NCBI GenBank assembly: GCA_031266805.1
Contig: JAISAH010000111.1
Span: 1 to 64,000 of the forward strand
DNA: 64,000 nucleotides
Origin: Gracilibacteraceae bacterium
Lineage (GTDB): Bacteria; Bacillota; Desulfitobacteriia; Desulfitobacteriales; Syntrophobotulaceae
Direction of reading: 5' to 3'
Part shown: one piece after another, positions 22,601 through 29,774 of the stretch
Numbering within the stretch: position 1 is the stretch's first letter
How the letters are laid out: each line of letters begins with the position of its first letter
The notes under the pieces: model-generated
The model's database searches: none
What the model was told of the DNA's origin: nothing
The model's input: only the letters and a program-made list of their open reading frames with translations
Made by a program: the position numbers and the translations under genes

Positions 22601-24094
22601 TTAATTCAACAACAGACGCTGTTCGATCACCCGGCCGATTTCCGCTCCCAGCAGGTTCTGACTGTCCTCCCGCAGCAGCCATTCGTATTCGTCCGGATTG
22701 GACATAAAAGCGTTTTCGATCAGCACGGCCGGGCAGTTGGTCAGCCTGGTCAGCGCCAAATTGCTGTCATATAACCCCGAACCGCTCTGCGGCCGGCCGG
22801 TCGCCGCGCTCAGAGCGTCGGCGAAAAACCGGGCGTCCGCCATCTGGGCCGGCAGCGAATAGCAGATCAGCAGTCCTTTGGTCGTCGTCTGGTCCGTGGT
22901 GCTGGCCACGGAATTGTTGTGGATCGAAACCGCTATATCCGGATTGTTTTTCTTTATCATGGCCACGCGGTCGTCGAGGGAAACGAAGACGTCTTCAGTG
23001 CGGGTCATAATAACGGTGGCGCCGCGGCCGCGCAGATAGTCCGCCGCGCGGAGCGTGATGGCGAGGTTGATGTCCTTTTCCGCCGGGGAGGCCGTGAGCG
23101 CCGCGCCCAGCGCTCCGTTTTCACTGCCGCCGTGACCGGCGTCAAGCAGCACCTTCATGCCGGCCAAACTGCCGTCCGCCGCCGGAGAGGGCGGATGCCG
23201 GAAACCTATGACCAGCCCGCCGTCCGCAAAAGTTACATAATAAGCGGCCGGTTTCACCCCGGCTTGGAAACGGAAAGCGTAGCGCGTATGGGTCGCCCCC
23301 GGCTCACTCAAAAGGACGGCGTCGCGGATCATGGCGTTTTCCTTCAATTCCGGCGGCCAGGCAAACGCCGTATTATATAAAGTCAACACCGCATGTTCGT
23401 TTTGCATTTCCACGTTATAATACGCCTGCACCGGCATTTTCAGCCTGATCTCCGTGGAACGGCTCTCCGTTAAAGGCGTCGTCTTAAAGGCCTGGACCTG
23501 ATTGCGCGCCAAAGCGGCGCCGCTGTAATTCACGGCGCTTTGGAAAATATAACTGCCGTCCGCCAGCCGGTAATACGAACCGCTCTGCCCCGTGATCACA
23601 CAGGCCGTGCCGCGGACGACCGGCTCCAGCAGAGGATAGGAGGCGCCCGGTCCCTGCCGGTGCGTGATATTATCCAAGCGCACGACGCCGTGACCGCCTA
23701 ACGGGGAATAGCCGGTCGGATCAGGGGTCGCCGGTTTTTTCGCCTCGCGGGTGATGACCACGGTTTTTATCACGCCGTTGTTTTCCAAAGTATAACGGTT
23801 TTCACCCATTTGCAAAGATAAATATTGGGCAAAAAACCCGTGTTCCGTATAGGGAATGACCGTGCCGTTCAAATAAAGAGGGTAATCGTAGTCACAGGCC
23901 CCATACAGGCTGATATGCTCGCCGGTGGTCGTCGCTTTTTCCCCCGGCGCGGCGATAATGATCGTGCGGGGGTTTTCATAAGCGGCGGTCTGAAAAGAGG
24001 CCGCCGCGACCGGCGCCGATTGCCCGGCGAGCGGCGCGGCGCAGCCAAGCAAGACCCCCAGACCCAATAATATCCATATTTTTCCACGCGTCAC
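22601..24094 (-). CDS. Secreted N-acetylmuramoyl-L-alanine amidase (Amidase_3)
   Basis: A 497-residue secreted wall hydrolase. The signal peptide is 1-25 (LLGLGVLLGCAAPLAG; the Cys could also act as a lipobox, though the context is imperfect). Further parts are a beta domain about 40-115, an SH3-like segment about 130-190, an AMIN-like domain about 200-295, and a zinc amidase from about 310. The zinc and catalytic motifs are LLDAGHGGSENGALG, MTRTEDVFVSLDDR, SIHNNSV and ALIENAFMSN-like LIENAFMSN near 465. It cuts the bond between MurNAc and the stem peptide. The bactofilin gene follows. Confidence 0.9.
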   Translation of the reverse strand: MTRGKIWILLGLGVLLGCAAPLAGQSAPVAAASFQTAAYENPRTIIIAAPGEKATTTGEHISLYGACDYDYPLYLNGTVIPYTEHGFFAQYLSLQMGENRYTLENNGVIKTVVITREAKKPATPDPTGYSPLGGHGVVRLDNITHRQGPGASYPLLEPVVRGTACVITGQSGSYYRLADGSYIFQSAVNYSGAALARNQVQAFKTTPLTESRSTEIRLKMPVQAYYNVEMQNEHAVLTLYNTAFAWPPELKENAMIRDAVLLSEPGATHTRYAFRFQAGVKPAAYYVTFADGGLVIGFRHPPSPAADGSLAGMKVLLDAGHGGSENGALGAALTASPAEKDINLAITLRAADYLRGRGATVIMTRTEDVFVSLDDRVAMIKKNNPDIAVSIHNNSVASTTDQTTTKGLLICYSLPAQMADARFFADALSAATGRPQSGSGLYDSNLALTRLTNCPAVLIENAFMSNPDEYEWLLREDSQNLLGAEIGRVIEQRLLLN

Positions 24095-24152
24095 TGTCTG
24101 TGCCCGCCTTTCTCATCAGTTTTCGGCGCCGAGAAGCCGCCTCAGAATTAAA

Positions 24153-25169
24153 TCAGTACTTCCTTAGCACCCCCGGCAGTTCCTCCCGTTCATGTTTGCG
24201 CCCGCGCCGCATGAGCGTCTTCAGGGCGTCTTCCGTCGCCAGCCTTTCAAACAGCACCCGGTAAGCCTGTTCGGTTATCGGCATTTCCACGCCTTGTATA
24301 CGGCTCAGTTCATAAGCCACTTTCGTATTGCGCACGCCCTCGACCACCATGCCGACCTCGGCCAGGGCCTGCTCCAGCGGGATGCCCGCTCCCAGCAGAC
24401 GTCCGGCGCGCAAATTGCGGCTGTGTTTGCTCATACAGGTGACGATCAGATCGCCGATGCCGGCCAAACCGAAAAAAGTAGCCTGCTCCGCGCCCAGCGC
24501 CGTGCCGAGACGGGCCATCTCCGCCGCGCCGCGGGTGATGAGGGCGGCTTTGGTATTGTCACGCGAGGCCATGCCCTCTATCATGCCGCTGCAAAGCGCG
24601 ATGATGTTTTTCAGCGCTCCGCCCAATTCTACCCCAATTATATCCATATTTGTGTATACACGGAAACTATCGGTCATGAGCATATCCTGCACAAACTCGG
24701 CCACTTCCGCTGTCGCCGCCGCCGACACCACAGTCGTCGGCACTTCCCGCCCCACTTCCTCCGCGTGGCTGGGGCCGGAGAGCACGGCTGCCGGATGACC
24801 GGGCAATTCGGATTTGATCACTTCGCTCAAACGCAAATGAGTGTTTTCTTCCATTCCTTTGGCCGTATTGACGACGACGCAGCCGGGGGGCAGCAGTCCG
24901 CGCAAAGATCTGCTGGCTTCGCGCACCGCGTGGGAAGGGACGGAAAGGATGACCGCTTCGCAGCGAAAAAGGAATTCCTCATCCGCCACCGGAGTGATCG
25001 CCGCCGGCAGGATGACGCCCGGCAAATAGCGCCGGTTTTCCCGCGAGCGCGCCATTTCCGCCATATCCTCCCCCCGGCGTCCGTGAAGGAACACTTCATG
25101 GCCGCCGCGCGCCAGTACAAAAGCCAGCGCCGTTCCCCAACTGCCGGCCCCATAGACCATAACCCGCAT
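24153..25169 (-). CDS. gpsA: NAD(P)-dependent glycerol-3-phosphate dehydrogenase
   Basis: A 338-residue cytoplasmic enzyme reducing dihydroxyacetone phosphate to sn-glycerol 3-phosphate for phospholipid synthesis. It has an N-terminal Rossmann motif VYGAGSWGTALA (4-15), the VNTAKGMEE segment near 105, the GALKNIIALCSGM motif carrying the catalytic Lys near 187, and ITRGAAEMARLG near 212. The length is typical. It lies 22 bases after the HisZ-like gene. Confidence 0.96.
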   Translation of the reverse strand: MRVMVYGAGSWGTALAFVLARGGHEVFLHGRRGEDMAEMARSRENRRYLPGVILPAAITPVADEEFLFRCEAVILSVPSHAVREASRSLRGLLPPGCVVVNTAKGMEENTHLRLSEVIKSELPGHPAAVLSGPSHAEEVGREVPTTVVSAAATAEVAEFVQDMLMTDSFRVYTNMDIIGVELGGALKNIIALCSGMIEGMASRDNTKAALITRGAAEMARLGTALGAEQATFFGLAGIGDLIVTCMSKHSRNLRAGRLLGAGIPLEQALAEVGMVVEGVRNTKVAYELSRIQGVEMPITEQAYRVLFERLATEDALKTLMRRGRKHEREELPGVLRKY

Positions 25170-25190
25170 AGCGTCTCCTTCCGACTGCCG

Positions 25191-26339
25191 TCAAACTCGC
25201 TCCAACATGCCGATGCCCCGGCCGGCCGCCAATTCTTTCGCCTTGTCTTCCGCCAGAAACGAGAGAGCCATCTCCACTTTCTTGCCGGCTCGGCGCAGTT
25301 CGCGGCACCGCTTGATCACCTTGAGCGGCGACTGGCCGTAGACGAGAAAATCCGCGCCCGCTATCTCGATTTCCTCCAGCTGTTCCGTGATCAAGCCCAG
25401 ATGCAGGGCAAAGCCGGTGGCCGGCTGCGGAAAATCAAAGTCGCCGTACAAACCGTCATAACGGCCGCCGTCCAGGACCGGCGCGCCTACGCCCGGCAAA
25501 TAGCCCTCAAAGACCGCGCCCGTATAATAGGAAAAACCCTGCAAGATCCCCAGATCAAGCGTCACGTCTTTTTGCGCCCCGAATTCACCCAAGTAGCTGT
25601 AGATAGTGCGCAGAGCTTCCGCCGCCCGCCGGACAGACGGCATCCAGCCCCATTCATCCAGAGCGTCAAGCACTTCTTCCCGTCCGGTCAAAGTCGGCAG
25701 CGCCGTCAGCAGTTTCGCCGCTTCCGGCGGCAGACCGCGCGCCTGGATCAATTCTTCCAGTTTCACGATGTCCTTGCGGGCGATCCCGTCTTCCAGCTCC
25801 CGCCGCAGCTCGCCCTGCAGGCCGAATTCCTGCATGAACCCGCTTAAAATCCCGTTATGTCCCAGACTAAGGTGAAAACCGCGCGCTTCCAGCGCTTTCA
25901 TCACTTCGACCGCCAGGGCCAGCACCTCCGCGTCCGCCAGATGGGATTCCGCCCCGACGAGTTCCGCCCCGGCCTGATAAAACTCCCGCTGACGCTCCGC
26001 GCCATAGCGGTACACCGGACCGGCGTAGCAAAACCGCAGCGGCGGCGTTTCCTCCCGGCAGCAAGACGCCGCCATGCGGGCGATCGGGGTGGTGAATTCC
26101 GGTCGGAGCGCCAGGATATTGCCGTCCCGGTCAAAAAACTTGTATAATTTATCGTCCTGATCCGCTCCCGGCTCGACGCAATCGCGGAATTCCAAGCCGG
26201 GAGTCCGCACCCGGCGGTAGGTCCACGCCTGCATGACCTCGAGCGCTTTTCGCTGAACGGCTTCCAGCGCGGCCAGCTGTCCCGGCAGAAGATCCATCAT
26301 GCCGTCCGGCTGTTTCAGGCCAAGAGAGCCCCGCTTCAT
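25191..26339 (-). CDS. hisZ: ATP phosphoribosyltransferase regulatory subunit (HisZ type)
   Basis: A 382-residue class II aaRS-like protein. Motif 2 appears as LRPEFTTPIARM near 79 with RFCYAGPVYRYG near 101. The C-terminal motif 3-like ATGFALHLGLITEQL is near 305. It lacks the C-terminal anticodon-binding domain expected of a true histidyl-tRNA synthetase (about 420+ residues), favouring HisZ. HisZ normally activates the short form of HisG. No hisG or other his gene is in the window; neighbours are gpsA and a membrane protein. It overlaps the upstream gene by 4 bases. Confidence 0.82.
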   Translation of the reverse strand: MKRGSLGLKQPDGMMDLLPGQLAALEAVQRKALEVMQAWTYRRVRTPGLEFRDCVEPGADQDDKLYKFFDRDGNILALRPEFTTPIARMAASCCREETPPLRFCYAGPVYRYGAERQREFYQAGAELVGAESHLADAEVLALAVEVMKALEARGFHLSLGHNGILSGFMQEFGLQGELRRELEDGIARKDIVKLEELIQARGLPPEAAKLLTALPTLTGREEVLDALDEWGWMPSVRRAAEALRTIYSYLGEFGAQKDVTLDLGILQGFSYYTGAVFEGYLPGVGAPVLDGGRYDGLYGDFDFPQPATGFALHLGLITEQLEEIEIAGADFLVYGQSPLKVIKRCRELRRAGKKVEMALSFLAEDKAKELAAGRGIGMLERV

Positions 26340-26962
26340 CGTCTCCGCCGGCCGGGCAGCCCAAGACGGCGGTGACCCGGCGGTTCCGCCAGCACGATCC
26401 CCCAGACTACGCCGCGCATGACTTCAGGCGGGCTGATTTCCAGTCTGACAGAGGACGGGGGCGGGGATTCCTCTTTCGCGGTTTCCGCCAGCCAATTGCT
26501 GCGGTAATGTTCGCTGTGCCCCTCGTCGCCCCAGACGCCTTCCTGCCCCCGCACGCTCTCGTTGACCCGGTCGGGGAGGGCGTCGCCCAGCGGATTGCGG
26601 ATCTGCTGGGTATAGTGATGCTGGTGCGGCGGCGGGTAAGCGGCTTCCCGGCCGTCGGGCTCCGCCGCCTCGGGCAGCCAAAGGCCGTCCTCCCGCGGCG
26701 GCGCCGGGGGGTGATTTTGAGGTTGAGGGTGAGTTCGGGTATAGGTTCGGGGAGGAGCGGGACGCGGCGACGCGCGCCCGGCCGGAGTTTGCGCGGCCCG
26801 GCCCGGGGTCCCCACATACTCCCGCAGCCGCTGCTCCGCTTCCGCCGCTTTTTCCGGGTCCGCCATATTTTGCGCGATTTGTTTGCGGGCTTTGCGGTTA
26901 GCCGAAATAAAGAAGACGGCGAGGACCGCTATCATGATCACTTGAACAATTAATTTGTCCAT
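26336..26962 (-). CDS. Membrane-anchored protein of unknown function next to floA
   Basis: A 208-residue protein. One N-terminal transmembrane helix (about 4-20, VQVIMIAVLAVFFISA) is followed by basic residues, then a Pro/His-rich probably disordered stretch (about 52-125). A short conserved-looking C-terminal segment, SPPEVMRGVVWGIVLAEPPG (about 177-196), resembles a recruitment motif. The family is not recognised. It lies 28 bases after the flotillin gene and overlaps hisZ by 4 bases, so it may be a flotillin partner. Confidence 0.7.
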   Translation of the reverse strand: MDKLIVQVIMIAVLAVFFISANRKARKQIAQNMADPEKAAEAEQRLREYVGTPGRAAQTPAGRASPRPAPPRTYTRTHPQPQNHPPAPPREDGLWLPEAAEPDGREAAYPPPHQHHYTQQIRNPLGDALPDRVNESVRGQEGVWGDEGHSEHYRSNWLAETAKEESPPPSSVRLEISPPEVMRGVVWGIVLAEPPGHRRLGLPGRRRR

Positions 26963-26990
26963 GCTTTAGCCTCCGTCCGGCAGCGCCCGG

Positions 26991-28004
26991 TTATTTTTTC
27001 GGCTCGCTATCAGGAATGTGGGCTTTGGGCGGCTGCGTAGACGTGCTGATCGTGTCCCGCATTTTTGTGTCGGCGACGATGTTCTGTAAATTATAATAAT
27101 CCATGACGCCCATATTGCCTTCCCTTAAAGCGGCGGCCATCGCCTTCGGCACTTCGGCTTCCGCCTCCACTACCTTGGCTTTCATCTCCTCCACAGCCGC
27201 CTTCATCTCCTGCTCGCGCGCCACAGCCATCGCCCGTCTTTCCTCCGCCTTGGCCTGCGCGATCCGTTTATCCGCCTCGGCCTGATCGGTTTGCAGCGTC
27301 GCGCCGATGTTTTTGCCGACGTCGACGTCGGCGATGTCGATGGACAGTATCTCGAAAGCCGTGCCGGAATCCAGTCCTTTGTTCAGGACCGCCTTGGAGA
27401 TCACATCCGGGTTTTCCAGCACGTCCTTATGCGATTCGGAGCCGCCGATACTGGTGACGATACCCTCGCCGACGCGGGCTAGGATCGTTTCTTCCCCGGC
27501 GCCGCCGACCAGCCGGTCGATATTGGCCCGCACCGTGACGCGCGCCTTGACCCTGAGTTCAATACCGTTGGCCGCCACGGCGGAAACAGTAGGCGTCTCA
27601 ATGACCTTGGGATTGACGGACATCTGCACGGCCTGCAGCACGTCGCGCCCGGCCAGATCGATAGCCGCCGCCCGCTCAAACGGCAACGGGATCGCCGCTC
27701 GCTCCGCGGCGATAAGGGCGTTGACCACGCGGTCCACATTGCCGCCGGCCAGATAATGAGCTTCCAATTGGGAGGAATTGAGACCCAGCCCGGCTTTATG
27801 CGCTTTGATCAGCGGGTTGACGATACGGCTCGGCACGACGCGCCGCAGACGCATCCCGACAAGGTTGAAAATCCCCACGTTCACCCCGGCGGCCATGGCC
27901 GAGATCCAGAGCCCCACCGGGATGAAGCTGAACAGGACCATTAAAAAAATAAGGACGACGATGCCAATGATCACAACAGAAACCACCGGAGCGGTAAGCG
28001 GCAT
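26991..28004 (-). CDS. floA: Flotillin-like protein FloA
   Basis: A 337-residue flotillin-type scaffold of functional membrane microdomains. It has an N-terminal membrane segment (about 8-45), an SPFH-like domain ([26 protein letters not shown] near 115-140), and an Ala/Glu-rich coiled coil (about 215-290, [20 protein letters not shown]). AAAGGAGG precedes the ATG. It follows the NfeD-like gene, matching the Bacillus yqeZ-floA pairing. Confidence 0.95.
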   Translation of the reverse strand: MPLTAPVVSVVIIGIVVLIFLMVLFSFIPVGLWISAMAAGVNVGIFNLVGMRLRRVVPSRIVNPLIKAHKAGLGLNSSQLEAHYLAGGNVDRVVNALIAAERAAIPLPFERAAAIDLAGRDVLQAVQMSVNPKVIETPTVSAVAANGIELRVKARVTVRANIDRLVGGAGEETILARVGEGIVTSIGGSESHKDVLENPDVISKAVLNKGLDSGTAFEILSIDIADVDVGKNIGATLQTDQAEADKRIAQAKAEERRAMAVAREQEMKAAVEEMKAKVVEAEAEVPKAMAAALREGNMGVMDYYNLQNIVADTKMRDTISTSTQPPKAHIPDSEPKK

Positions 28005-28037
28005 ATTATTGACCTCCTTTAATTTTGAGCGTACAGC

Positions 28038-28523
28038 TCAGTCGTTGTTGGCGCGCACGATAATGCGCGTCCCTTCCACAGCGATCACTTTAACCGGCGC
28101 GCCCTGCGGGATATAGTCTCCCTGTGAGACGACGTCCACACGCTCTCCCTCGATCTCGGCTGTTCCGGACGGGCGGAGCAAAGTCAGCGCCGTGCCCGTG
28201 CGGTGCAAATAGCGGGCATAGTCCTGCTTGGGGGCCACATACCCGTCCCGGTTATCCTGTTTGGCCCCAAGGGAGATCCGGTTCCATAACCGTTCCAAAT
28301 TGCCTGTTTTCCACGCCAGAAGCAACACGATCACGATGAACAGCAGCAGGATACACATATACAGGATGCCCTGCGCGACGGTATCGGCCATGAAAAACAA
28401 GCCGGCCATCATCATGACGACGCCGATCAGACCGGCGATACCGCCCGGCAGGATGAATATCTCCAGAGCCACAAGAATCAGGCCCAGCACGATCAACGCC
28501 GGCGTCGTCGCCTCAATAAACAT
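28038..28523 (-). CDS. NfeD-like membrane protein
   Basis: A 161-residue protein with three or four transmembrane helices (about 5-80) and a C-terminal OB-fold (about 105-160: GTALTLLRPSGTAEIEGERV, then PVKVIAVEGTRIIVR). I place the start at the ATG 28523 because GGAGGTGAG lies 7 bases upstream; the GTG 12 bases earlier overlaps that ribosome site. This is the short NfeD form without the ClpP-like protease domain. It works with the flotillin encoded 33 bases downstream. A TAATAT -10 box precedes it but no good -35. Confidence 0.9.
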   Translation of the reverse strand: MFIEATTPALIVLGLILVALEIFILPGGIAGLIGVVMMMAGLFFMADTVAQGILYMCILLLFIVIVLLLAWKTGNLERLWNRISLGAKQDNRDGYVAPKQDYARYLHRTGTALTLLRPSGTAEIEGERVDVVSQGDYIPQGAPVKVIAVEGTRIIVRANND

Positions 28524-28622
28524 ATTCTTTCTCACCTCCCCTTGCTAATATTACCACAGTAAAAGGCAAAATAAAAGAGCGTTTCGCAATATTCAAGGCA
28601 AGGGCTCGTTGAACGTTGAATC

Positions 28623-29774
28623 CTAGACCCGCCGCATTATGACCTTAAAATTGTTGCCCTCGCGGTCGTCAATAAATTCAATATTAGGATACGCTTCTAT
28701 CGCCCTGAGGATGCCGGAACCGTAGCCTCGGTAGGGGATGATGTGATAAGCAAACGAAGCAAGCGCCGGATTTCTTGTACAGGAATTCCCCAACTTGATA
28801 TTTTCGACCTGTAAATTGTTTGGGAGACGACCCGGGCTGATGATCTCTACTCTGTCACGGAAAACAAATACGCGTACAGGCGCGGAAATAAAATAGTCTC
28901 TATGCACCAAGGCATTGGAAATTATTTCCTCTATCGCGCCGCGGGGTATTTCGGGTATTCCTGCGCTGTTAAATCCTTGATCGCCTTGAACATGGCGGAG
29001 GTTGGCGATGATGAAATCGACGGTCCTCGCGAATATTTCTTCAAGTTTTCCGCTAAATTCTCTTTCATCCGCATAGGTGTTTGTGCTGATTTTCGTATCA
29101 TTGAACGCTCCCGCTTTGACAATAAAAGCGGGCAGGAACGAACCTGTATTCTTGCCAAAAACAATCGCGCACGTCAAGTTCAGGCAGCCGCCGTTCAGCA
29201 AATTCAAGTTGCGCAACAACTGCGGCAGAGGAAGGTTCTGGCTTTCCAGTGTTTTCCCGTAGCGGCGGCGGAAAAACGACTGAAAATAATCTAAATCCAG
29301 ATCTGCGGCCGTCATGCTGGAAACACGCGCCTCATCAGCGTGAATGAAATCGGATTCCTGAAACATGCGCTGCAATTCTTCTCTGGAAGTCGCCTTGCGT
29401 TTGTCGGCGCCGCTTTTGACCCAGAATACGCCGTCTTTATCCTGATACGGACGGTTGGATCCGGCGGAGACCGTCACAATCAGCACAACGCCATTCCCGG
29501 TGACGATGTTTTCGGTGATTGGATTGATCGCCGGGCGCACATTTTGACTGGCGACGTTTGAAATCATCGTGTTCAGCCGCCGCACTCCGGCGTCGTCCAG
29601 ACCGGAAATCAAGCCGGTCTTGTCGTCGACGCCGATGAATATGCGACCGCCGCCGCCGTTAGCAAAAGCGACCATCTCCGCGGCGAGCTGATCTGAATTG
29701 TAAAAATCCGATTTAAACTGGTGCTTGCTGTCCTCTCCGGCGGCGAGAATTTGAGCCAGTTCTAAGAGTTCCAT
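28623..29774 (-). CDS. AlbA_2 (Schlafen-type) ATP-binding protein
   Basis: A 383-residue protein. The N-terminal AlbA_2 domain (about 10-125) shows HQFKSDFYNSDQLAAEMVAF, GGGGRIFIGVDDK and FWVKSGADKRKAT. The C-terminal half resembles a GHKL-type ATPase: RGAIEEIISNALVHRDYF near 284 and GYGSGILRAIEAYP near 352. Such proteins are annotated as putative DNA-binding regulators or Schlafen-like nucleic-acid enzymes. The start overlaps the end of the large PHP-ATPase gene by 13 bases, so the two form one unit. Sequence is less GC-rich than its neighbours. Function unproven; an immune or regulatory role is inferred. Confidence 0.85.
   Translation of the reverse strand: MELLELAQILAAGEDSKHQFKSDFYNSDQLAAEMVAFANGGGGRIFIGVDDKTGLISGLDDAGVRRLNTMISNVASQNVRPAINPITENIVTGNGVVLIVTVSAGSNRPYQDKDGVFWVKSGADKRKATSREELQRMFQESDFIHADEARVSSMTAADLDLDYFQSFFRRRYGKTLESQNLPLPQLLRNLNLLNGGCLNLTCAIVFGKNTGSFLPAFIVKAGAFNDTKISTNTYADEREFSGKLEEIFARTVDFIIANLRHVQGDQGFNSAGIPEIPRGAIEEIISNALVHRDYFISAPVRVFVFRDRVEIISPGRLPNNLQVENIKLGNSCTRNPALASFAYHIIPYRGYGSGILRAIEAYPNIEFIDDREGNNFKVIMRRV

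Noticed and set aside
24192-25847. Plus-strand open frame of 551 codons across gpsA and hisZ
   Set aside because: Spans two genuine genes on the other strand and has no protein-like features.
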